Shown piece by piece: positions 42,946 to 51,223 of a DNA stretch of 51,637 nucleotides. The stretch's first letter is position 1; each line of letters starts with the position of its first letter. The position numbers and the translations under genes are program-made. The stretch is from Oscillatoriales cyanobacterium Centralia_MAG_596 (GTDB lineage: Bacteria > Cyanobacteriota > Cyanobacteriia > Leptolyngbyales > Leptolyngbyaceae). The stretch is from contig JAJPKC010000437.1 in assembly GCA_021323955.1 (NCBI GenBank), forward strand, positions 1 to 51,637, in the 5' to 3' direction. Below the pieces are notes generated by a model. The model ran no database searches. It was given only the letters and a program-made list of their open reading frames with translations, and was not told the origin of the DNA.

Positions 42946-43545
42946 ATGGCGTTTCTGAAGGGGCAAAATCCGAACCATCCGGTGGCAGGATCGACCATCA
43001 AGGTGGAACCGATTCGGGACAAAAAGGCGATCGGGCGCATTAAGAAAATTTTGGCCGATCGACCGCGGGATTTGTGTTTGTTTACGCTGGGGATTAACAC
43101 GGCGTACCGAGCGAATGAGTTGCTCTCGCTGACGGTGGGGCAGGTGAAGAATCTGAAAGCGGGGGATGTGCTGGACCTGAAGCAGCGCAAGACGCACAAA
43201 TATCGGCCGGTGACGCTGAATCCGACGGCGATCACGGCGATTCAAGGCTGGTTAGCAGTGGGTGCTTTGCAGCCAGAGGACCATCTCTTCACAGGGCAGC
43301 GGGGTTGCTTGACTGTGGAGACGATGAGTACACGAGTGAAGACTTGGTGCCAGGATGTGGGCTTGAAGGGCAATTATGGCAGTCATACGCTGCGGAAAAC
43401 CTGGGGCTATTGGCAACGGCTGGAGCGTGGTACAGCGATTCCCCTCTTGATGGAAGCGTTTGGACATGCGACCCAGCAGCAAACGCTGGCCTATTTAGGC
43501 ATTCAGTCGAATGAGATTGCCGCGATCTATGAGCTGGAACTGTAA
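42946..43545 (+). CDS. Small tyrosine-type recombinase
   Basis: A 199-residue protein that is essentially a bare catalytic domain. Arg in TAYRANELLSLTV, Lys in LKQRKTHKYRPV, box II SHTLRKTWGYW, box GHATQQQTLAYLGI with the final Tyr. It lacks a separate core-binding domain, as in several plasmid- and integron-like cyanobacterial recombinases. GAGGGG stands before the ATG. Its function could be multimer resolution or mobility of the neighbouring genes. The three recombinases on the plasmid are not closely similar to one another. Confidence 0.85.
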   Translation: MAFLKGQNPNHPVAGSTIKVEPIRDKKAIGRIKKILADRPRDLCLFTLGINTAYRANELLSLTVGQVKNLKAGDVLDLKQRKTHKYRPVTLNPTAITAIQGWLAVGALQPEDHLFTGQRGCLTVETMSTRVKTWCQDVGLKGNYGSHTLRKTWGYWQRLERGTAIPLLMEAFGHATQQQTLAYLGIQSNEIAAIYELEL

Positions 43546-43695
43546 AGGCTGTGGGTTTCCCTGCAGCTAACTTTGCACTGGTGACACGAGGATTTTCAGA
43601 AAAGGCTAAACCATTGTTTTGGTTTTGAGGTTCCAAGTTTTCTTTACACAGTTTTTATTCAAAGCTAGAGTGAGAACGCCGTTACCGTTTGGGTT

Positions 43696-45975
43696 ATGGA
43701 TACTCCTCCAGTCCAGAGTCTGCTAGAGCTGGCAGAGCAAAAGTTCGGTGAGTTGAATCCCGCTGAGAGAACGCTCTTCACTTTAGCGCAGGAGAAGTTT
43801 CAAGAACTACGTGATTCGGAATACAAGCTCTTTCGCGCGATCGCCAATGGTGAAGCAGCTGACTACCAATTAGGAGTTGAGGACAACGACAAACCTGAAA
43901 ACGCGTTGCACTGGGGAGAGGAGCGAACTCTACGCAGCGAACGCCTGCGGTGGCTGTGCCTCAAGCCTGAAGTATGGCATCTCTGCCTGCCTGAGGGAAT
44001 TAAAGTTTCGGGAGCGAAACTTGAGGGCGCGCTTAACCTCAGTTTTTCAGATATTGAGATTCCATTACAGTTCGCCTACTGCTACTTTTCAGAGGCACTT
44101 CTTCTGCAACAAGCAAGGCTGAGAGGGCTGAATCTAAACGGCTCTTACATTTCCTCTAGTGAACGATGCCCTGCATTCGGTATTCCATCCCTCCCGACCG
44201 CTATAGATGCTAGAGGGATCAGCGTTACAGGTTCTATCTTTCTGCACAACAGCTTTCAGGCAATGGGGAGGGTCAGCTTTGCCGGTGCAACGATTGGGGG
44301 AGACCTATTCTGCGACGGAGGGGTATTCATCAACGAAAATAGGGATGCTCTGCTTGCACAAGCTGCGAACGTTACAGGTTTTGTCTCACTTGGTAACGGC
44401 TTTCAGGCAATGGGGAGTGTCAGCTTACTGGGTGCCACCATTGGCGGGAGTCTAATCTGCGACAGAGGGACATTCACCAATGAAAATGGGGTTGCTCTGC
44501 TTTTGGAAGGCATCAACGTGAAACATTCTGTCTTTCTACGCGGCGGCTTTCAGGCAACGGGGTTAGTCAGCTTACAGGGTGCTGTCATTGGGGAAAATCT
44601 TGATTGCAGGGCGGGAATGTTCACCAATGAAAATGGGACTGCTCTGCTTGCGCCAATTATTAATGTTAAAAGCCATGTCTTACTTAGAGATGGCTTTCAA
44701 GCAATAGGTCAAGTCAGCTTACCGAGTGCCACTATTGGCGGAAATCTTGAATGTGATTTCAGTACACTCACCAATAAAAATGGAGTTGCTCTGCTTGCAC
44801 AAAGCGTCAATGTTGGAGGTTCTATTTTACTTCGTAACGGTTTTCAGGCAATGGGGAGAGTCGACTTACTGAGTGCTACCATTGGCGGAGGTCTTGAATG
44901 TGATCGCGGGATCTTCACCAATGAAAATGGGGTTGCTTTGCTTTTGGAAGGCATCAACGTGAAACGTTCTGTCTTTCTACGCGGCGGCTTTCAGGCAACG
45001 GGGTTAGTCAGCTTACAGAGTGCCGTCATTGGGGGAAATCTTGATTGCAATGCAGGAATATTCACCAATAAAAATAAAGTTGCTCTGCTTGCACAAAGTG
45101 TTGACGTTATAGGCTATGTCTTACTGAGTGACGGCTTTCAAGCAATAGGTCAAGTCAACTTAAATAGTGCGCGGATCAGAAATGCCTTGGAGATCGCAAG
45201 GGTAAAAGAACCTGAGAGAATGTTCCTTAATCTTCAATTTGCTAAGGTTCAAACTCTAGAACATATTGAAGACAGCTTTCCGAGCTCAGGAAACTTAGCA
45301 TTGAACGGTTTAGTGTATGAGTCTTTAGGCAAAGACTCACCACAAAAGTGGGACTATCAGCTCAGGTGGCTACGGCTTCAGCCGACAGAGCCCTTTTCGT
45401 CCCAGCCTTATGAACACCTTGCGAAAGTTCTTCAATTCATAGGATATAAGGATGAAGCCATTAGGGTACTAATTGGTAAAGAGCATGACCAGTTACTTCA
45501 TGGCAATCTAGGCTGGTTTGGTAAATTTTGGAAGCGAGTCTTAGGTACCACGATCGCCTACGGTTATCGTCCCGAAAGAGCTATTTATATCGCGATCGGC
45601 ATAGTCACGATTGGTTCTATTTTATTTGGTGCAGGGTACCAGCATGGACTGATCACTCCTACTGATAAAGACTGCAAAACATCTCCCTCGCAAGTGATTA
45701 ATGATTGCTCTAGTAATCTAAATTATCCAAAATTTGATCCATTTATCTATTCCTTGGATGTTTTTCTACCAATTATTGATTTGCGCTTAAAAAGTTTCTG
45801 GGTACCAAATGCAAATAAAGGAGTTATGGAATGTAAGATTCTTCATACTAACTTTTACATTAAATGGGGAGAAGGACTGCGGTATTATTTCTGGATTCAC
45901 ATTGTTTTGGGTTGGGTGTTAACAACCCTTTGGGTTGCTGGGTTTTCAGGCTTAGTTCGCAACACCAATAAGTGA
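43696..45975 (+). CDS. Membrane protein with 49-residue internal repeats
   Basis: A 759-residue protein. The N-terminal 60 residues hold two similar segments (LAEQKFGELNPAERTLF and LAQEKFQELRDSEYKLF). From about 173 to 505 there are about six and a half tandem units of 49 residues with consensus FQAxGxVSLxxATIGGxL and TNENGVALLxxxxNV, likely a right-handed beta helix resembling pentapeptide-repeat proteins. After a helical linker come two membrane helices (about 632-655 and 730-752) with a loop containing FIYSLDVFLPIIDLRLKSFW. The C-terminal part matches a widespread bacterial membrane family of unknown function. By eye the gene is more AT-rich than most of the plasmid. Confidence 0.8.
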   Translation: MDTPPVQSLLELAEQKFGELNPAERTLFTLAQEKFQELRDSEYKLFRAIANGEAADYQLGVEDNDKPENALHWGEERTLRSERLRWLCLKPEVWHLCLPEGIKVSGAKLEGALNLSFSDIEIPLQFAYCYFSEALLLQQARLRGLNLNGSYISSSERCPAFGIPSLPTAIDARGISVTGSIFLHNSFQAMGRVSFAGATIGGDLFCDGGVFINENRDALLAQAANVTGFVSLGNGFQAMGSVSLLGATIGGSLICDRGTFTNENGVALLLEGINVKHSVFLRGGFQATGLVSLQGAVIGENLDCRAGMFTNENGTALLAPIINVKSHVLLRDGFQAIGQVSLPSATIGGNLECDFSTLTNKNGVALLAQSVNVGGSILLRNGFQAMGRVDLLSATIGGGLECDRGIFTNENGVALLLEGINVKRSVFLRGGFQATGLVSLQSAVIGGNLDCNAGIFTNKNKVALLAQSVDVIGYVLLSDGFQAIGQVNLNSARIRNALEIARVKEPERMFLNLQFAKVQTLEHIEDSFPSSGNLALNGLVYESLGKDSPQKWDYQLRWLRLQPTEPFSSQPYEHLAKVLQFIGYKDEAIRVLIGKEHDQLLHGNLGWFGKFWKRVLGTTIAYGYRPERAIYIAIGIVTIGSILFGAGYQHGLITPTDKDCKTSPSQVINDCSSNLNYPKFDPFIYSLDVFLPIIDLRLKSFWVPNANKGVMECKILHTNFYIKWGEGLRYYFWIHIVLGWVLTTLWVAGFSGLVRNTNK
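44368..45141. repeat. 441-bp near-identical duplication within the repeat gene
   Basis: Positions 44501 onward and 44942 onward share long identical runs (for example TTTTGGAAGGCATCAACGTG), an offset of exactly 441 bases, or three 49-residue units. The corresponding units 2-3 and 5-6 of the protein are nearly the same, so a three-unit block was duplicated recently. Confidence 0.8.
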
Positions 45976-46399
45976 GAAAGCAACTTAATACATTGAGTAT
46001 CACCCGCTTAAAGTAGCAAGATTCAAAGTTAGCTTATGGCTCTCAGGAGATTTGCGCTCTCCTAAGAGAATGTACAAGGTTTGTCCTTAAGCTTGTAACG
46101 CCTTTTATGTTTCTGCCTTCGCTGCAACTTTTTTAGGGCAGCGAAGGCGTTGGACACAATTTGGCCTATATCGCTAACGGGTTATCGTCCAAAACACCGA
46201 GTCTTTCATTCCAAATAGCATCTATGCACAAGCTGAAAGGCTGATTTTGTCGTTGCCCTACTGCGGCCGCCCGCAGTAGGGCAACGTAAGAATGTGGCTT
46301 TTAGGCGACAAAGAGAGAAGCAAGTTTCAGATGAGATGATGAAAACCGCACATAGCTCGGCTCAACCCCCAGGTTCAAAAACGTACAGACAAACTCGTG
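45976..46399. other. Gap with two strong hairpins
   Basis: No gene. GCCTTCGCTGC (46115-46125) pairs with GCAGCGAAGGC (46138-46148) around a T-rich loop. CGTTGCCCTACTGCGG (46251-46266) pairs perfectly with 46271-46286 around the 4-base loop CCGC. They may end transcription of the upstream gene or be remnants of mobile elements. Confidence 0.65.
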
Positions 46400-47149
46400 A
46401 TGCACGAATCACAGTCGTGTATGCCTAAGTTTCGTATTGTTTTAATCGAAGACCACGACTTAACCCGTCTCGGGTTACGGATGATTTTCCAGCGGCACTC
46501 TGGCATTGAAATTGTGGGCGAGGCAACAGACGGCGTGACGGGCTTAGAACTCCTCGAAACGATGCAACCCGATGTCGCCGTGGTTGACTTGGGCTTGCCC
46601 GCGTTGGATGGCATTGAACTGACACGACGCTACAAACAACGCCTGAGTGAGGCGACTGGCGCTACAGCCATACCAACCAAAATTATGATTTTGACGCTGC
46701 AAGAGTCGGAGGAAGCTGTTTTAGCGGCTTTTGCCGCTGGCGCTGACTCTTACTGTATGAAGGGGTTACCGACCGACCAACTAGTAGCCGCCTTGCAAAG
46801 CACGTATGAAGGGAATAACTGGATTGACCCAGCGATCGCCCAGGTCGTTTTACAGCAGTATCGGCAAAAGCAGGCAGCGGCCGAGGCTCGGTTGAGTGAC
46901 CGCAAAACAGTAGACATTCAGGCGGATGAGACACAAGCGCAAGTGCTCCAGTCCTATCCTTTAACGCAGCGGGAACTTGAAATTCTCGCCCTCATCGTGA
47001 ACGGGTACAGTAACGGCAAGATTGCGGACGAGTGCTATATCACGGTGGGCACGGTGAAAACGCACGTCCGCAGTATTTTGACCAAGCTTTGTGTCGACGA
47101 TCGAACTCAAGCCGCCGTGCGGGCCCTGCGTTCTGGTTTGATCGCCTGA
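46400..47149 (+). CDS. NarL/FixJ-type response regulator (orphan)
   Basis: A 249-residue regulator; MPKFRIVLIEDHD at 46421 is an alternative start. The receiver domain has Glu17-Asp18, phosphoacceptor Asp63 (VVDLGLP), Thr in ILTLQES and Lys in CMKGLP. A charged linker (about 150-185) leads to a LuxR-type HTH with LTQRELEILALIVNGYSNGK and TVGTVKTHVRSILTKL. No kinase gene lies beside it, so its partner must be on another replicon. It is more like the cyanobacterial regulators with a long interdomain linker than the regulator at 6331. Confidence 0.93.
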   Translation: MHESQSCMPKFRIVLIEDHDLTRLGLRMIFQRHSGIEIVGEATDGVTGLELLETMQPDVAVVDLGLPALDGIELTRRYKQRLSEATGATAIPTKIMILTLQESEEAVLAAFAAGADSYCMKGLPTDQLVAALQSTYEGNNWIDPAIAQVVLQQYRQKQAAAEARLSDRKTVDIQADETQAQVLQSYPLTQRELEILALIVNGYSNGKIADECYITVGTVKTHVRSILTKLCVDDRTQAAVRALRSGLIA

Positions 47150-47574
47150 GGCTCGGTTGAGAGCGAGCGCACTGATGTAGAGAGTCCTGTCTGTAGTGAT
47201 GGTTGAGCCGTCGGGTAGCGCGGTCTCCTGCAAGGAGTGAAGCCGACAGACGCTCCCAAACGTGCAAGCTAGACTGAAAAGCCTGACGCCGCTTGATCGT
47301 AACTGAGGCGCTAGCGACGACAAAGGGGAATGAGAGGCTGCGCTCCCTGTCCAGGATTCCATCCCTGCACGCCAGCCTCAACAACCCCTTCTTTCCTCTA
47401 GTTTCAGGCAAGCGAAAGCGATCAAAACACGGCTGCAAAGTAGCGCTTTGGCGGCTTGCCGCAGGGGACCGCATGGCAGCGAGTCATTGAGTCAAGCAAT
47501 CAGCCCTCTGCTCTTGCCGTTGCGCCAGCACTCACCCAAAGCTTGGCAGTAGCCAGTGTGCGCTGACGACTCCG
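47150..47574. other. Gap downstream of the response regulator
   Basis: No gene that I can support. The right-hand part (about 47470-47574) is alignable with 48520-48621, the region after the second Crp/Fnr gene, and forms part of the tandem duplication. Confidence 0.5.
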
Positions 47575-48291
47575 TCAATGCCCACTGACAACCGCTGCCA
47601 AGGCCTCGCGTACGACCCCGTAACACTCACACGCAAAGGCTTCTAAGCTCACCCGATCAAGAATCGTGATGCGCCCACGGCTGTAACGGATCAAGCCCGC
47701 TTGATTGAGCACACCCGCTGCCGTGGTCACACCCGCACGCCGTACCCCAATCATTTGACTGATAAACTCATGCGTGAGGGGAAACGTGTCTGTAGCCAAA
47801 CAATCACTCGCTGATAAGAGCCAACGGGCCAAGCGCGCCTCAATCGTATGAAACCGATTGCATACAGCCGCTTGCGCCGCTTGCGTGAGTACCGCTTGCA
47901 CATAGCGGAGCAGCAAGTCGTGTAGGGCTTCCCCACGGTGAAACTCTGTCAGCAGTTTCCCGGCGCGCAACCGCTGCGCTTTGCCCGCGACCTGCACAAG
48001 GGCATAGTGACTGTCATTGCGACCACCAAACAGCACGGGCAAACCCGCCATGCCGTCTTGGCCCACGATGCCCACTTCCATCGTGGCACCCGCTGCGAGG
48101 AGGGACACCAAAGAAATGATCCCTTGCTCCGGAAAGTAAACATGTGAAATAGGGTCACCCAACTGGTAGAGGGGTTGCGCTAGCGGTAGCGTGACAGGCT
48201 CTAACGCGGGTTGCAGGCGTTGGTAAACTTCAATTGGCAGTGCCGCGAGCAGACGATTGCTCGACCGAGCGGCGGCTTGAGCTTCTGGCAT
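47575..48291 (-). CDS. Crp/Fnr-family transcriptional regulator, copy 1
   Basis: A 238-residue protein starting MPEAQAAARSSNRLLAALPI, with AAGGAG upstream; a start 84 bases earlier lacks support. The cNMP-binding-like beta barrel covers about 20-130 (PLYQLGDPISHVYFPEQGII, VEVGIVGQDGMAGLPVL pattern). A long helix (LLLRYVQAVLTQAAQAAVCN) leads to the winged helix (about 165-235) with LTHEFISQMIGVRRAGVTTA and GLIRYSRGRITILDR. The usual phosphate-binding Arg-Ser of cAMP receptors is not evident, so the ligand may differ or be absent. Tandem paralogue of 48622-49338. Confidence 0.92.
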   Translation of the reverse strand: MPEAQAAARSSNRLLAALPIEVYQRLQPALEPVTLPLAQPLYQLGDPISHVYFPEQGIISLVSLLAAGATMEVGIVGQDGMAGLPVLFGGRNDSHYALVQVAGKAQRLRAGKLLTEFHRGEALHDLLLRYVQAVLTQAAQAAVCNRFHTIEARLARWLLSASDCLATDTFPLTHEFISQMIGVRRAGVTTAAGVLNQAGLIRYSRGRITILDRVSLEAFACECYGVVREALAAVVSGH

Positions 48292-48621
48292 TGCATGCTC
48301 CTTGGGGTGAGTCAGTTGAGAAAAAACAACTGACGACACCAAGGGCGGCGTGCTTAGTCTCGACCTCGATATCAAAAGGTGGGTTTCCTAGCTCAGCTAA
48401 TAATTTCTCGTGGCACTTTGTCTGTACGAAGCTGTACACAGGTCTTGTGACTGGCCGCTGCAGACAGCCGTTTGGCGCTTGCCAGCCCCTGCCCAGCTGT
48501 GGGTGAACGCGGAGAAACCTATGGAAGCGAGTCAGGCAGCTCAGTCATGAGCCTGCTACGCTGGCTGTTGCGCCAGCGTGCCCCTCAGCTTGGGGCTGCA
48601 GCACCAAATACGGATAAGCCG
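48292..48621. other. Gap between the two Crp/Fnr genes
   Basis: No gene. The left part is the promoter region of copy 1. The right part repeats, in degraded form, the sequence after copy 1 (for example GTTGCGCCAGC near 48566 and 47519), showing that the duplicated unit includes the 3' flank. Confidence 0.55.
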
Positions 48622-49338
48622 TCAAGGCACACTCGTGACCGCTGTCAGTGCCTGGCGCACGACCCCGTAACACTCACACGCAAAGGCTTCTAAGCCCGCC
48701 CGGTCCAGCAGCGTGATGTGCCCACGGCTGTAGCTGATCAAGCCTGCTCGATTGAGCATACCGGCTGCCGTGGTAACCGCCGCACGCCGCACCCCCAGCC
48801 TTTGACTAATAAACTCATGCGTGAGTGAAAACGTGTCTGCAGCCAAACAATCACTCACTGATAAGAGCCAACGGGCCAAGCGCGCCTCAATCGTATGAAA
48901 CCGATTGCACACGCCGATTTGGGTCGTTTGAGTGAGCCTCGCTTGCACATAGCGGAGCAGCAAGCCGTGTAGGGCTTCCCCACGGTAGAACTCCGTCAGC
49001 AGCGGCTCTGCAGGCAGTCGCCACGCCTTGCCGGCCACGAGGACAACCGCCTGCTGGTTGTGACTCGTCCCACCCAGCAGCACTGGCAAACCGACCATCC
49101 CTTCTTGCCCAACCAAGCCCACTTCCAACGTGGCACCCGCCTTCACCTTGGCCACCAAGGAAATGCTCGCTTGTGCCGGAAAGTAAACATGGGCGATCGG
49201 TCCACCCACTGGGTAGAGGGGTTGCAAGCGCGCCAGTGTCACTGGTGCCAACGCTGGCTGCAGGCGTTGGTGCACTTCGGTTGGCAAGGCGGCGAGCAGA
49301 CGATTGCAGGCTCGAAGGGGAGCTTGAGTTTCTGACAT
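48622..49338 (-). CDS. Crp/Fnr-family transcriptional regulator, copy 2
   Basis: A 238-residue paralogue of the gene at 47575, identical in length. It starts MSETQAPLRACNRLLAALPT; this start matches that of copy 1, although its ribosome site is weak. The barrel (HVYFPAQASISLVAKVKAGA, VGLVGQEGMVGLPVLLGG) and winged helix (LTHEFISQRLGVRRAAVTTA, GLISYSRGHITLLDR) are both intact. Most differences are in the barrel, so the copies may sense different signals while reading similar DNA sites (inference). Confidence 0.92.
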   Translation of the reverse strand: MSETQAPLRACNRLLAALPTEVHQRLQPALAPVTLARLQPLYPVGGPIAHVYFPAQASISLVAKVKAGATLEVGLVGQEGMVGLPVLLGGTSHNQQAVVLVAGKAWRLPAEPLLTEFYRGEALHGLLLRYVQARLTQTTQIGVCNRFHTIEARLARWLLSVSDCLAADTFSLTHEFISQRLGVRRAAVTTAAGMLNRAGLISYSRGHITLLDRAGLEAFACECYGVVRQALTAVTSVP

Positions 49339-49920
49339 AGCACTGTCTTGGGCGTGAATCAAGTTGAGCAAAGGCAACTGACGACCACCAGCAGGAGTAC
49401 TCAGTCTCAGCCCCAATCGCAAACAATGGTTTTTTTCGCTCAGCCATCGCTTGCACTGACTAGGCGCATCGCGATCGGTCATATAAGGATTTTAAGTGCG
49501 CTCGTGGACGTGATCTGTACGCCAACGCACTTAGGCCGTGCGGCTGCCAGCAGCCTTAACCGTTACGGCTATTGCCAGCCTCTGCGCTGCTGCCATGTGC
49601 CGCCACGGACCAACGGTTCTGACTGGGCTTGCCGCAAGCGGTCATCTTTGGCCATGCTTAAACCAGTGTCTCAAAACTCGTCGATACCAGGCTGTTGTGA
49701 GAGTTTGATTTTGAGATGGGTTTCAAGACATCAGAAAGCCGATGCGGCCGTCAAGACGCGATCACCCTTTTCAACCTCTCTTTTGGGACCGTTTGATTGA
49801 CACTTTTAACTGGCACACCTTATGCACTATCAACAGGAGCTCCGGACTGTTACTGCCTCTGAAGGTGTAACTATTGTGCTTGTTTGTCCCCAAAGGTGAC
49901 TCGGAGCCACATCTGAAGTA
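49339..49920. other. 580-base gap between Crp/Fnr copy 2 and DUF1810 gene
   Basis: I see no gene. A plus-strand ORF (49348-49800) crosses the promoter region of the minus-strand gene and looks random. The first 250 bases show weak likeness to the upstream flank of copy 1 (for example GATCTGTACG-type and TTGCCAGCC motifs). Confidence 0.4.
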
Positions 49921-50388
49921 CTACGTGTCTTTGCCTGAAATACCTAGCAGACGGAGTGTCTTATTGTCACGCTCTCCTTGGAAGAACTTGTCGAGTAACC
50001 GATCGAATACTGAGCCTCCAGGTGATATGTACGCAAACAGAGTTGCGCAGGATTTCAACTTCACATCGTCTGGGGTACCAAAAATCTCGTATGCGGATCG
50101 CCCCTCCACACTGAGAGTCGCCTCGACGCACTCAATTAACCGTGGACCGAGCACAGGATGACTCAAGTAGGCCTTAGCTTCCGCAACGCTCTTGATTGCA
50201 TAGCGCTTGGAGGTCTGGCTGAACCCGAGGCCATCGAACTGAGGAAAGATGTACCACATCCAGTGAGAGCGTTTCCATCCCTGCCTGACCTCGGAGAGTG
50301 CCCGTTCGTAATCGTTTTCTTGTGCTTGTACGAAGCGATTCAGGTCATGTAAGTCGCCCACGTTATTGGCTTGTTTCATGTCTGCCAT
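49921..50388 (-). CDS. DUF1810-family protein
   Basis: A 155-residue protein starting MADMKQANNVGDLHDLNRFV, with GGAGA upstream; a longer reading from 50433 is less likely. It has the family landmarks: DLNRFVQAQENDYERALSEV at the N terminus, the WKRSHWMWYIFPQFDGLGFS block, then AEAKAYLSHPVLGPRLIEC and a C-terminal SVFDRLLDKFFQGERDNKTL. The function of DUF1810 proteins is not established. Full length. It lies between the Crp/Fnr pair and parA and is not obviously linked to either. Confidence 0.9.
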   Translation of the reverse strand: MADMKQANNVGDLHDLNRFVQAQENDYERALSEVRQGWKRSHWMWYIFPQFDGLGFSQTSKRYAIKSVAEAKAYLSHPVLGPRLIECVEATLSVEGRSAYEIFGTPDDVKLKSCATLFAYISPGGSVFDRLLDKFFQGERDNKTLRLLGISGKDT

Positions 50389-50626
50389 AAGGGTCTCCTG
50401 AACCTGATGATACAGCGCACATTTTAGAAGCAAGTGTAATGGGTACTCGGCTGACGTCTTCCGATCTCCTTCACACTCAACCGGTCTATGAACTTTATCC
50501 CACCACTACCTTAGCCCTATGAGCAAGAAGCGCCAATCACTTAAGTGAAAGGGAGAGAAAGATTAGTTCTCCACAAGCCGAAGCAATATAGAATCACGAT
50601 GGCATGTGAAAGCTAAAAGTCACTAC

Positions 50627-51223
50627 ATGATCGTTACAGTTGCAAGTTTTAAGGGTGGGGTGGGGAAGAGTACCACAGCAATTCATATTGCTGCATTTCT
50701 GGCGACCAAGCGCGGTAAAACCGTTTTGGCTGATGGCGACTCAAACCGTAGCGTCATGAGTTGGGTGGAGCGAGGCGGTGATGCTGTGCCATTCACGGTT
50801 TGTGATGGCGACTCGATCCCTGATGATTACGACTATCTTGTTATCGATACAGCGGCGCGACCGACAGACGATGAATTGACAGCCCTAGCTGAGACATCTG
50901 ATTTACTGGTTATTCCCTGCACTCCTACAACATTTTCATTGGAGGCAACGATCGGCACCTTAGCAACGCTGCCGACTGATCGCTACAAAATTTTGTTGAC
51001 TGTTGTTCCTCCCAAACCAAGTCGGGAAGGCGAGAAGGCACAGATAGCTCTAAGCAAATTTGAATTGCCTGTCTTCAAAACGATGATTAGACGGTTCACA
51101 GCCTACCTAAAAGCCGAAAATTCTGGAGTCCCAGTGTCTCAAGTGCGAGACCCCAAAGCGACTGAAGCATGGGCAGATTATGAAGCGGTGGGTAAGGAAA
51201 TCTTGAAAGCAGTGAAAAAATGA
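50627..51223 (+). CDS. parA: ParA partition ATPase (small, no HTH)
   Basis: A 198-residue Walker-type ATPase. The ATG at 50627 gives the usual start MIVTVASFKGGVGKSTTAIH; the GTG at 50606 adds seven atypical residues. Deviant Walker A FKGGVGKST (residues 8-16), Walker A' with LADGDSNRS, Walker B DYLVIDTAA. No N-terminal DNA-binding domain, so it is a type Ib-like ParA, which uses its partner for autoregulation. It overlaps parB by ATGA at 51220. The 190 bases upstream should hold the promoter and perhaps the centromere, but I see no repeats there. Confidence 0.95.
   Translation: MIVTVASFKGGVGKSTTAIHIAAFLATKRGKTVLADGDSNRSVMSWVERGGDAVPFTVCDGDSIPDDYDYLVIDTAARPTDDELTALAETSDLLVIPCTPTTFSLEATIGTLATLPTDRYKILLTVVPPKPSREGEKAQIALSKFELPVFKTMIRRFTAYLKAENSGVPVSQVRDPKATEAWADYEAVGKEILKAVKK

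Noticed and set aside
43696-45975. The tandem repeats as a CRISPR array
   Set aside because: The repeat unit is 147 bases, codes in one frame and has no unique spacers. No CRISPR array or cas gene is present in the window.
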